Translations under genes and position numbers: made by a program
The notes under the pieces: model-generated
The model's database searches: none
Seen by the model: only the letters and a program-made list of their open reading frames with translations
Told to the model about the DNA's origin: nothing
Shown here: positions 6,910-13,421 of the stretch, piece after piece
How the letters are laid out: each line of letters begins with the position of its first letter
How positions within the stretch are numbered: position 1 is the first letter of the stretch
IMG/VR virus record: IMGVR_UViG_3300021517_000013
Location: 1-37,086 of that record
DNA: 37,086 nt
Reading direction: 5' to 3' (one strand)
DNA from: a virus

Positions 6910-9008
6910 GACTGGTACCCCCTAGTGGTTATACCTTGGTCGGCTAGCTCCTGGTTGCGGCTAATACGCTGGATTAGGTTATCGCCATCGGCTTCATTAC
7001 CAATGTAAATTGGTGCATTAAAGGTAGTATTAGTCTGGTTGTTCATAGCACCAGCCAACATAGGTTCTAAACCATTAGAAGTAATGCGGTTTAGCTGGTT
7101 GACATCCTTAGTCATTTGATACAAAGTTTCACTAGCTTGATCCTGGATAGCCATAAATGCCTTTTCAATGTAACTTGGTGACCGGATACCTAAACCCTTC
7201 TTAAAGCCTTCCCAGACGCTTGCAGCGATTCGACGGCCCTGTTCCCATAGCCAGCTACCAAACCCACCTATAGTATTAGCAACTTGTGCCATAATCCCCC
7301 AGACACGGCCTGGTAGGCTACTAACCCAACCAATAAAGCCATTCACCATGTTGCTGGCTGCATTCTGTGCCCAGCCAGGTAATTGGCTTAACCAATGAAC
7401 AATAGAGTTGAACAAGTTGACCATGGCATTCCAAGCTCGGCCTGGCAACTGGTTTAACCAATTAATTATGTTATTCACCATTATTTCAGCATTGCGTGGT
7501 AGTTCCATAAACCATCGCACCACTGATCCAACAATCAAGCCAATGTTATACGGTAAGTTTTGGAAAAATGAAATAAAGGCATTTACCGAATCAGTCACAA
7601 ACTTGACTGTCGCATTCCAATCATTAACCATCCTATCCCAATACATGTTCAGTTGGTCGATAACCCAACTAATTGCATCGATTACACCTGACCAGACATT
7701 TATCATAAACTCTAGCCAGTAGATCAGTAAATAGATAGCGACAATTAGCGTGCCTCCAATAATACCAGCAATAATGCCTAAAGCCTGCATAACGGCGGGG
7801 CCGTGACGTTCCCAGAACTCTTGCAATTTAGGTAGTAGTTTCTCTTGGAATGTTTGCCATAAGTGATCCAGTGCTGGTTTAATCCGCTCATTAAACAACC
7901 TTACTATAGTTTCCCAGGCCATCTTGAACCACTCAAAGACTGGCTTAAGTCGATCCATCACAGCTTGCCAACCGCCGAAATGTTCAACTATCTTATTCAC
8001 TGCAATACCAAGTAAAATTATACCGGCTACAATGGCGGCAATTATCAATACAACGGGATGAGCAGCTAACGCCCCTAGTGCTGTAGCTAACGCCCCTAGT
8101 GCTAATAGTAATGGGCCAATAGCAGCAGCTACACCTAAAATTACAAGGATAATCTTTTTAGTGTTGCCATCTAGCTTTTCGAACCAATCAAAAGCCTTGC
8201 CCACCCATTCTAATAACTTATTTGCAATCGGGAGTAATTCCTCACCAATCTTAGTTTGTAACTCTTTGAACCTTTCCTGCATCATACGAATTTGGTTAGC
8301 TGTACTATCAGCCGTTCTAGCAAAGTCGCCTTGGGAATTCTTGGTTACATCCATAACATACTTATAACGCCAAGTCACTTTTTCAGCTTGGGTTAAAGCT
8401 TCGAAATTACCTTTGAAACCCTGGGTCAGAGCGTAAGCCTCAACATTGGTCTGGGTCATTACTATACCAAGTCGTTTTAAGCTTTCTGTCTCACCAGTGA
8501 AGATACCAGCTAAAGCAATTTGTGCTTGCTCAAAAGGAATGTTCTTAAACGACGCTAAGTCTGCACCTAACTGAACTAGGCTAGTACTCATTTTAGCTGC
8601 CTCTTCGGTTGTCAATCCCATTGACGTACTCATGTCACCAAATAAGGCGGCGGCGTCTAATGCCGACTGCCTAGCCAAACCCATAGATGTTACTGAAGTA
8701 TTAGCCCATTCCCTCACCGTTCTGGCTTGGTCTTTAAAAGAGACGTCAACCTTATTTAAAGTTTCCTGTAGATCACTAGCGGCCTTAACGCTAGCAAGCC
8801 CCATAGCAACTATTGGCAATGTAACAGCAGCAGACATTATCGTACCAGTCTTCATCATGCTGGCACCAAAAGAACTCAATTTACTTCCGAAGTCCTGCAA
8901 CTTACTACTAAAAGTATGTGCCGAAGCTTGAGCATCAGCCATGCCAGATTTGAAGTTAGTCGCATCAGCTTTAATCCGAGCAACAATTGATCCTGCTTCA
9001 AACGCCAT
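6906..9008 (-). CDS. Tail tape measure protein
   Basis: 700 aa. The N-terminal third has the TP901-type core with ASDLQETLNKVDVSFKDQ, SALDAAALFGDMSTSMGL and LAGIFTGETESLKRLGI. Very hydrophobic segments follow at about 285-335 (ILVILGVAAAIGPLLLALGA) and about 410-450, and Trp-rich repeats of the form NLPxRAWNAMVN, QLPGWAQNA and SLPGRVW. It is the longest gene of the tail module and follows the frameshifted chaperones, as expected. Using the usual rule of about 0.15 nm per residue, a tail near 100 nm is inferred. A 21-base tandem duplication lies in the first hydrophobic segment. The hydrophobic segments may aid DNA passage through the membrane. Confidence 0.93.
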   Translation of the reverse strand: MAFEAGSIVARIKADATNFKSGMADAQASAHTFSSKLQDFGSKLSSFGASMMKTGTIMSAAVTLPIVAMGLASVKAASDLQETLNKVDVSFKDQARTVREWANTSVTSMGLARQSALDAAALFGDMSTSMGLTTEEAAKMSTSLVQLGADLASFKNIPFEQAQIALAGIFTGETESLKRLGIVMTQTNVEAYALTQGFKGNFEALTQAEKVTWRYKYVMDVTKNSQGDFARTADSTANQIRMMQERFKELQTKIGEELLPIANKLLEWVGKAFDWFEKLDGNTKKIILVILGVAAAIGPLLLALGALATALGALAAHPVVLIIAAIVAGIILLGIAVNKIVEHFGGWQAVMDRLKPVFEWFKMAWETIVRLFNERIKPALDHLWQTFQEKLLPKLQEFWERHGPAVMQALGIIAGIIGGTLIVAIYLLIYWLEFMINVWSGVIDAISWVIDQLNMYWDRMVNDWNATVKFVTDSVNAFISFFQNLPYNIGLIVGSVVRWFMELPRNAEIMVNNIINWLNQLPGRAWNAMVNLFNSIVHWLSQLPGWAQNAASNMVNGFIGWVSSLPGRVWGIMAQVANTIGGFGSWLWEQGRRIAASVWEGFKKGLGIRSPSYIEKAFMAIQDQASETLYQMTKDVNQLNRITSNGLEPMLAGAMNNQTNTTFNAPIYIGNEADGDNLIQRISRNQELADQGITTRGYQS
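8064..8103 (-). repeat. 21-bp-period tandem duplication inside the tape measure gene
   Basis: A perfect 19-base repeat occurs at 8064-8082 and 8085-8103, giving a period of 21 bases and keeping frame. It encodes the doubled heptapeptide ALGALAT-ALGALAA in a hydrophobic segment. It looks like a recent slippage duplication. Confidence 0.85.
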
Positions 9009-9040
9009 TATTTACCCCATGGTTTACGTTTTTTGGCCAT
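9008..9040 (-). CDS. Possible 10-codon ORF before the tape measure gene
   Basis: ATG at 9040 opens a 10-residue frame (MAKKRKPWGK) whose TAA overlaps the tape measure ATG by one base. It has no clear ribosome site of its own, but its end contains GGGG just before the tape measure start. It may be a translational coupling device, or chance. It is very basic and ends in WGK. Confidence 0.25.
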   Translation of the reverse strand: MAKKRKPWGK

Positions 9041-9062
9041 AGGTTAATTGTAGCAATTAAAA

Positions 9063-9754
9063 TCATTTAACGCCGAATCCCCCACCTTCTAAAGTGACTT
9101 TAAGACTATCTTTAGCTGGCTTCTTAGTTTCCATACTTACCGACGGTTCAGTGTCGATGTCAGATTTAAAAACGTTTAATAATTCTCTTGGGTTCTTGGT
9201 TTTGGGGTTTAAGGCAATAGCTGCCAGTTTGTAATTCTCAGCAGCTTTACGATTGCGAATAGCGTTTTGCAACATTAATAATTCGTCTGGGTAGACGTCG
9301 TAATAAATGTCCTGCTTGCTCCAGCCGTACTCGCTGGCTAGGGTGTCGACGGCTCGGATGAGCCAGCTTTCGAGTTGCTCTGCGGTAACTTTGGAGCTTT
9401 GTTGCTTTGACTCCACCGAGCCATAATTTTTTTTATGTTAGCAAATACCTTTTCGTAATTATTGACTTCGATACTTGCTAAAAAGATGTCGGTCGCCTCA
9501 TCAAAGCCTAACTCTTCGGCCTCTTCGACTGGCATCTCTGCCATGATGGCAACTATTTTTATCACATCAGGGGTTGCTTTAGCGAACAACGTTGGTAACT
9601 GTTCAAGTATCGATTCTTGGTTAAGCTTATCGAAGTTTTCGAAAAGCTCCGGTACATTCTGAAGTGCTAAAAATAGTTCTGAATACTTCTTGATAGGTAG
9701 TTTTCTAATTACCCGATCGCCCGAATCTAATTTTATTGTAATCTCTCTTTTCAT
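9063..9754 (-). CDS. Tail assembly chaperone, -1 frameshift fusion (G-T type)
   Basis: This is the predicted fusion of the 138-aa upstream frame with the downstream frame through a -1 shift at the A8 run 9427-9434. Counting codons gives 109 residues before the shift and 121 after it, 230 in all. The downstream frame is open from the slip site onward (NYGSVESKQQ...) and carries LIRAVDTLASEYGWSKQDIY and YPDELLMLQNAIRNRK, typical of the second domain of lambda G-T-like chaperones. The downstream frame has no ribosome site of its own. The fusion is expected to bind the tape measure protein and recruit tail tube subunits. No experiment is implied; this is sequence logic plus the known conservation of the system. 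Confidence 0.8.
9338..9754 (-). CDS. Tail assembly chaperone, unshifted product (G type)
   Basis: 138 aa and acidic. The first strands bind as in other chaperones (REITIKLDSGDRVIRKLP), followed by a helical body with IVAIMAEMPVEEAEELGF. After the slip site the frame continues for 29 residues of Ser/Pro/Lys-rich tail (NKAPKLPQSNSKAGSSEPST). It sits between tail tube and tape measure genes, the invariant place of this gene. Expected to be made in excess over the fusion. The start is ATG at 9754. No strong ribosome site is visible; TACCTT lies 6 bases upstream and may be a weak -10. Confidence 0.85.
   Translation of the reverse strand: MKREITIKLDSGDRVIRKLPIKKYSELFLALQNVPELFENFDKLNQESILEQLPTLFAKATPDVIKIVAIMAEMPVEEAEELGFDEATDIFLASIEVNNYEKVFANIKKIMARWSQSNKAPKLPQSNSKAGSSEPSTP
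9428..9434 (-). promoter_or_regulatory. -1 ribosomal slippery heptamer A AAA AAA
   Basis: In the 138-aa frame the codons read ATA AAA AAA ATT, so A_AAA_AAA is in the correct phase for a -1 slip. After the slip the ribosome reads AAT TAT GGC TCG GTG into the second chaperone frame with no stop. The 79-base overlap of the two frames begins just downstream of it. I did not find an obvious strong stimulatory hairpin by eye. Confidence 0.8.
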
Positions 9755-9798
9755 GTAGCTAAGGTATGACGGTGACTTTGCACACTAGGTCACAACCA

Positions 9799-10308
9799 TT
9801 AAGCTGTACTGTCGCCGATAAACCCAAGGTAGTTGTTGTCAGACTTGCTCTCATCAACCAACGCAACGAACTCAACCTCGATGATTTTGTCTTCGTCATT
9901 CTTATGTGGCAAAGTGATTGTAGCTGCAACATAAGCTTTGTGGAAAACAACATCGTAGGCACGAGTGCCTTCGTTTTGTGGATGTAAAACAAGTTGTGCG
10001 GAATTAGTTAATGCACCTGCTCCAGCCGATTTACCGACGTGGATTCGAGCATTAGCTACACCTGCATACTGGCCTTGTGGCATGGCGGCTTTAAGATTGG
10101 CGATTGTGTATTCGGCAAGTGGTACTTTAGCGGTCAACTTCTCACCGATGAGCTTCTTCTCAACGACGGTTTCACCAAACTTATCGACCATCATGTCGTG
10201 ATAAGTAGGTTCATAAGTGACTTCAACCCCACCTTGCGTATGACCTAAGTCAACACCGTTAAATACAACGGTACAAACACCAACCCGCATTTTGGTTGCG
10301 TCTGCCAT
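9799..10308 (-). CDS. Major tail tube protein
   Basis: 169 aa. Features shared with siphovirus tube proteins are FNGVDLGHTQGGVEVTYEP near the N-terminus, a middle segment with LKAAMPQGQYAGV, and the C-terminal strands ATITLPHKNDEDKIIEVEF followed by DESKSDNNYLGF. It lies just before the chaperone genes and after the tail terminator and Com-like genes. AAGGA lies 5 bases before the ATG. An extended -10 (TGATACAAT) at 10354-10362 gives it a private promoter with a leader of about 40 bases, consistent with the high dosage a tube protein needs. Confidence 0.88.
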   Translation of the reverse strand: MADATKMRVGVCTVVFNGVDLGHTQGGVEVTYEPTYHDMMVDKFGETVVEKKLIGEKLTAKVPLAEYTIANLKAAMPQGQYAGVANARIHVGKSAGAGALTNSAQLVLHPQNEGTRAYDVVFHKAYVAATITLPHKNDEDKIIEVEFVALVDESKSDNNYLGFIGDSTA

Positions 10309-10353
10309 ACTATCCTTTTCCCTTATTAATTATTTAATGTTCGACCTGATCTG

Positions 10354-10362
10354 ATTGTATCA
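10354..10362 (-). promoter_or_regulatory. Extended -10 promoter of the tail tube gene
   Basis: TGATACAAT on the minus strand overlaps the stop codon of the Com-like gene. Predicted start near 10347 gives a leader of about 40 bases ending in a good ribosome site (AAAAGGA). No -35 match is obvious, as with the other extended -10 elements here. Confidence 0.45.
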
Positions 10363-10542
10363 TTTTTCAAACTTCTTGGCTTTTAGTCGGTGTTGGAAAT
10401 AAAACTTGTTAGGCTCCCCACAGCGTGGGCACTCAAATAGAACATAGCCATGGTAAATGTATTCATAACAAATCAGCATCCGGCACTTCATACACCGAAG
10501 TTCTCGATAAATCCTATCTTTTATACGCTTCTTATCCTGCAT
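10360..10542 (-). CDS. Com-like zinc-ribbon protein
   Basis: 60 aa. Four cysteines form two knuckles: C17-x2-C20 (LRCMKCRML) and C38-x2-C41 (ECPRCGEPN). This matches the pattern of the Com family (phage Mu Com, a zinc-binding translational activator), which has RCxxCxxLL and KCPRCGxxN. In Mu, Com opens the mom mRNA for translation; here there is no mom gene nearby, so the target is unknown. It overlaps the tail terminator gene by 22 bases and precedes the tube gene. It may regulate late-gene translation or be a small RNA-binding structural partner. The family call is by motif only. Confidence 0.65.
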   Translation of the reverse strand: MQDKKRIKDRIYRELRCMKCRMLICYEYIYHGYVLFECPRCGEPNKFYFQHRLKAKKFEK

Positions 10543-10913
10543 TGGAAGTTTATACTAAATAATTCGTTACCAGCTTCGTCTTGGCCTAATGCACCACCTT
10601 CGGAGATTGCGTAACACCATTGGAAGTGGATACTACTAATTCGTTGTTCACTTAAACCATGAAAGGCATTGCGGACTTGAGTAAGCTTTTGTAGCCCAGC
10701 ATCATAGTCGGTATTACGAATCATTATTTGAAAAGTACTCGATCGCCGGGCTGTTACATACCGATCGGGTTGTTCACCACCAGTCATAATAACTACTACA
10801 CAATTAATCACATCTGCCGGCATACGACCTTCAAACAAGTTCACACCTGGGCTTAAACCAATGTCTTCGTTGAAGAGTTGAGTAGCAACTGAATTAGAGA
10901 TTTGTAGTTCCAT
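10521..10913 (-). CDS. Tail terminator protein (minor capsid type)
   Basis: 130 aa. The layout fits the phage tail terminator or minor capsid family: PGVNLFEGRMPADVINCVVV, then RSSTFQIMIRNTDYDAGLQK with a helix carrying FHGLSEQRI, then a final strand ELFSINFQCRIRSV. It sits between the HK97 gp10-like gene and the tube gene, the usual position for the ring that stops tail tube growth and joins it to the connector. Start and stop overlap with both neighbours, indicating tight coupling. Confidence 0.75.
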   Translation of the reverse strand: MELQISNSVATQLFNEDIGLSPGVNLFEGRMPADVINCVVVIMTGGEQPDRYVTARRSSTFQIMIRNTDYDAGLQKLTQVRNAFHGLSEQRISSIHFQWCYAISEGGALGQDEAGNELFSINFQCRIRSV

Positions 10914-11269
10914 TATAATGCCCTGTTAATTGTTTGTTGAATCCACGAGCCAAATAGCTTGGCATTCTGTTTCAGCGGGTCTTCAAGGTATTTGCCTTTG
11001 CGGCCATTTTGGAAATGGTACTCTGGATGTTCATGTAACCTAGCAGCGTAGGGGGTGAAGTAACCAACTTCCTGCTCGTCTGGGGTAATAGTACGACGAT
11101 TGCCAGTCTGCATTAAATGGCCAGTATCAAAAGGCACCTCTAGTTGGCTTAGCCGCAATAGATCGTCAGCGACCTCTAATAATCCTCTATGAGTAGCCTC
11201 TGCAACTATCTTAGCCGCCATTCTTGATCCACTCTGAAAACTGCTATCGTCCCACTTTACTGAGGCCAT
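10913..11269 (-). CDS. Head-tail neck protein, HK97 gp10-like / minor capsid
   Basis: 118 aa. Key features are LEVPFDTGHLMQTG, VGYFTPYAARLHEHPEYH and the basic GRKGKYLEDPL, a block typical of gp10-like neck or minor capsid proteins. It overlaps the head-closure gene by 13 bases and the terminator gene by one base. The expected place is at the head-tail interface, guiding tail docking. Confidence 0.78.
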   Translation of the reverse strand: MASVKWDDSSFQSGSRMAAKIVAEATHRGLLEVADDLLRLSQLEVPFDTGHLMQTGNRRTITPDEQEVGYFTPYAARLHEHPEYHFQNGRKGKYLEDPLKQNAKLFGSWIQQTINRAL

Positions 11270-11577
11270 TTGACAACCTCCAATTCCAAATGATGACTAG
11301 AGCCATTACCCACTACTACAGTTTCCTTGTTCACTACTTTGTAGGTATCTGATCCGAATGTAATCTTGTCATCAGTATTAATGGTGATAGTTGGTTGGGC
11401 AAAGATGATACCATGAATAACCTGCGTCTCACCGTTTGGCAAAAGTCGGGTTTGATTCTTTTTCTCAAATCGACATTTAATGTTAGTGCTACTACCGAAA
11501 GTTTGTCGGCCATACCGATCATGGTTGTTTGTGTTAGCAACTGTGATGGTTTGGTTAAGCATTCCCTCATAGCTCAT
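11257..11577 (-). CDS. Head-tail joining (head closure / stopper) protein
   Basis: 106 aa with beta-barrel character: LNQTITVANTNNHDRYGRQT, FGSSTNIKCRFEKKNQT, then ITINTDDKITFGSDTYKVV, ending in a strand ELEVVKWPQ. The order adaptor, stopper, gp10-like, terminator is the classical connector order, and this gene is in the stopper slot. A GGAG element lies 9 bases before the ATG. Confidence 0.75.
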   Translation of the reverse strand: MSYEGMLNQTITVANTNNHDRYGRQTFGSSTNIKCRFEKKNQTRLLPNGETQVIHGIIFAQPTITINTDDKITFGSDTYKVVNKETVVVGNGSSHHLELEVVKWPQ

Positions 11578-11578
11578 C

Positions 11579-12274
11579 TCACGTCTCCGTTACCATTACG
11601 CCTTTTCGATTGACATAGCCACGCAAAAGCATTTTGGCTTTTGGTGCGATTAATGGTGCAATGTCACCACTACCGCCGCCACCACCCCGTCCGTATTCAT
11701 AATTGCCGATTCGTTCACTATCAAAAGTTGAGCTATTGCCAGCAAAAAAGTTATCACCCATTGTAATCATAAATTGTACTTGGGCCGCTGTCGCACGGCG
11801 GATGGCTTCTGGGATACTCTTGACATAAACCTGCGGGCTAACATTGCCATCAAAAAAGCTCTCCTTTTCTCTCGGGAACTTACCAAGCTGATAAATACGA
11901 TAATAACTTGTACTATTTGGGGTGGTCGACCAAGACGAATCAACAGTTAATACACCAGCATAAGTACTGGCTGTAATTGTGCGACGTTGGCCTGATCCAG
12001 TACCACCCATGATTTCCACCTCACAATACAAGAAAAAATTACCTTGATAGGCATTCTGGTGTCTACTAGCTTCTAAGGTGAAGGTTGTGGTTGTAGCACT
12101 AGCAACCCGGCCTTCGATAACTTCCTCGACGGCTTTACATTGATAGCCTACATAACTGTCTATCAACTCTTCGGCTTGGGTAATTCGGTCGTCGGCTTCA
12201 CTAGAATCGGTAATGGTTATGTCGGCATACTCTGCAAGTTCTGATTGCGATAAGTATTGTCGTTTGCTTGCCAT
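11579..12274 (-). CDS. Head-tail adaptor (connector) protein with beta insert
   Basis: 231 aa. The N-terminal helix LSQSELAEYADITI and a C-terminal helical segment (IPEAIRRATAAQVQFMITMG) match adaptor proteins that bind the portal. Between them, about 50-130, is a beta-rich insert (FTLEASRHQNAYQGNFFLY, GGTGSGQRRTI), which makes the protein longer than many adaptors. A Gly-rich loop (YGRGGGGGSGD) lies near the C-terminus. No ribosome site precedes the ATG. TGCTAAAAT lies exactly 6 bases upstream, so a leaderless mRNA is predicted. Confidence 0.75.
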   Translation of the reverse strand: MASKRQYLSQSELAEYADITITDSSEADDRITQAEELIDSYVGYQCKAVEEVIEGRVASATTTTFTLEASRHQNAYQGNFFLYCEVEIMGGTGSGQRRTITASTYAGVLTVDSSWSTTPNSTSYYRIYQLGKFPREKESFFDGNVSPQVYVKSIPEAIRRATAAQVQFMITMGDNFFAGNSSTFDSERIGNYEYGRGGGGGSGDIAPLIAPKAKMLLRGYVNRKGVMVTET

Positions 12275-12280
12275 ACCATC

Positions 12281-12289
12281 ATTTTAGCA
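12281..12289 (-). promoter_or_regulatory. Extended -10 (TGCTAAAAT) 6 bases before adaptor ATG; leaderless
   Basis: The hexamer TAAAAT preceded by TGC sits 6 bases before ATG 12274. With usual initiation 6-7 bases after the -10, the first transcribed base would be the A of ATG. There is no ribosome site. It has the same geometry as the portal and 850-aa fiber starts. Confidence 0.55.
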
Positions 12290-12502
12290 TTATGAGTACC
12301 AGGATGTATTATCGGCTGTATACCAACTAGAAGCTGGGCCATCATACCAACCACCTTGACTAGCTTCTCTACTATCCCATGATGTGTTCAAACTATCCCA
12401 AGTAACAGTCATGGAATCCCAAGTAGCACCAGCAACAGTAATCCACCAAGAGACTAATAATGCTGTGTACCATGCTGGGTTGGCATCAGTATACCAGGCC
12501 AT
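12290..12502 (-). CDS. Trp-rich periodic repeat protein
   Basis: 70 aa with 10 tryptophans, at residues 3, 11, 19, 20, 28, 35, 42, 52, 60 and 68, so one every 7-10 residues along the whole chain. Units begin WYT or WDS (WDSMTVT, WDSLNTS, WDSREAS) with Ser/Thr/Asn between. This suggests a small solenoid or a stack of short hairpins with a Trp ladder. It has no membrane segment or signal peptide. It lies between the 192-aa structural-type gene (4-base gap) and the adaptor gene. A related WD stretch occurs near the C-terminus of the tail hub. Function unknown; a decoration or docking role is possible. Confidence 0.65.
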   Translation of the reverse strand: MAWYTDANPAWYTALLVSWWITVAGATWDSMTVTWDSLNTSWDSREASQGGWYDGPASSWYTADNTSWYS

Positions 12503-12506
12503 TTAA

Positions 12507-13085
12507 TTAACCTTGGTTAAGAGTTTGAGTACCGAATAAGATGTTGAAGGTGTAACTATTAACGGAGGCCACAGTGCCTTGTTTACAGAGTAAGCCTTCG
12601 TTTTGACCAATTACTAGTGGTTGGGCCTCATCTGAAGTCGGTAGAAGATTAAAATGCTGATGAGCATTAGTTTGAGCGTTGGTTTCTTCTGAAAAGATGT
12701 ACCTTCGGAATAGGTAATTACCTATAGCAGCGCCACCAGTTGGAACACTTCTAAAAAGAAGGTTTGAGATAGGATCGCCAAATTCTATGTTCCTAGTATC
12801 AAGCGGGGCTATTGTTGGTACGTTTGGTAGTGGTGACTCCCATAAAGCACCCGTGCCACCAGTGCCAGTAGAACTGGTTTTATAAAAATCAAAGCGAACA
12901 CCAAGAGTACCAGTTACAGCGACATCAGTTTTAGGGATGGCCCAAATACCAAAGATGAGTAGTCTAGCGTTTGTAGCGACCGGATTAAATAAATCCCAGA
13001 AGTTTTTGGATGCACCAGCTACCACCTCATCTGTGCTGATAAGGTAGGTTTCCAAACCTTCTTTGTAGTATTTCATGTTTGCCAT
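12507..13085 (-). CDS. Structural-type protein of unknown function
   Basis: 192 aa, beta-rich, with low Cys and Lys. Distinct stretches are YLISTDEVVAGASKNFWDLF, LLIFGIWAIPKTDVAVTGTL and NAQTNAHQHFNLLPTSDEA. It looks like a beta-sandwich virion protein such as a head decoration or fiber-associated protein, but I do not recognise a family. No ribosome site is present. TACAAT is exactly 6 bases before the ATG, so a leaderless transcript is predicted. Confidence 0.7.
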   Translation of the reverse strand: MANMKYYKEGLETYLISTDEVVAGASKNFWDLFNPVATNARLLIFGIWAIPKTDVAVTGTLGVRFDFYKTSSTGTGGTGALWESPLPNVPTIAPLDTRNIEFGDPISNLLFRSVPTGGAAIGNYLFRRYIFSEETNAQTNAHQHFNLLPTSDEAQPLVIGQNEGLLCKQGTVASVNSYTFNILFGTQTLNQG

Positions 13086-13091
13086 AAGTCA

Positions 13092-13097
13092 ATTGTA
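13092..13097 (-). promoter_or_regulatory. -10 hexamer TACAAT 6 bases before ATG; leaderless
   Basis: TACAAT on the minus strand ends 6 bases before ATG 13085. A TG lies directly before it without the usual one-base gap. No ribosome site is present. It fits the recurring leaderless geometry of this genome. Confidence 0.45.
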
Positions 13098-13119
13098 CAT
13101 TAGTTTATTTTAATGTGCT

Positions 13120-13410
13120 TTATTTAATGCCTTCGGCACTAACATTTAATACTTTGGCGGACTGCTCGGCTTCAAAAGGTGTTTCTTTTATGTCGTCGTC
13201 AGCTAAGATTGTTGTTTTAGCCTGGGCCTGTGCCTGCTCAACAATAGTTTGCCTAATTATTACCACGGTCTCATGGGATAGCATCTTGCCTAAGAATTCG
13301 AGTTTTTGTTCTGTGGTATCAAACTTGTCGACCACATTATAGCGAGCTTTATATAAAGCTACTAAATTATCTACTTTGTTATTTGGAACCTCTACATTTA
13401 TTGTTGCCAT
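13120..13410 (-). CDS. Small conserved-type phage protein, unknown
   Basis: 96 aa, helical. Features are NKVDNLVALYKARYNVVDKF, TTEQKLEFLGKMLSHETVV and a Gln/Ala helix VEQAQAQAKT. It starts behind an excellent ribosome site (AGGAGGT) and follows the large fiber by 11 bases. It is probably a helical accessory or assembly factor for the adjacent structural proteins. No motif allows a firmer call. Confidence 0.7.
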   Translation of the reverse strand: MATINVEVPNNKVDNLVALYKARYNVVDKFDTTEQKLEFLGKMLSHETVVIIRQTIVEQAQAQAKTTILADDDIKETPFEAEQSAKVLNVSAEGIK

Positions 13411-13421
13411 TATTTTACCTC

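Noticed and set aside
9759-9992. Minus-strand 77-codon frame overlapping the tail tube gene
   Set aside because: It lies almost entirely inside the tail tube gene in another frame and has no ribosome site. It is a shadow.
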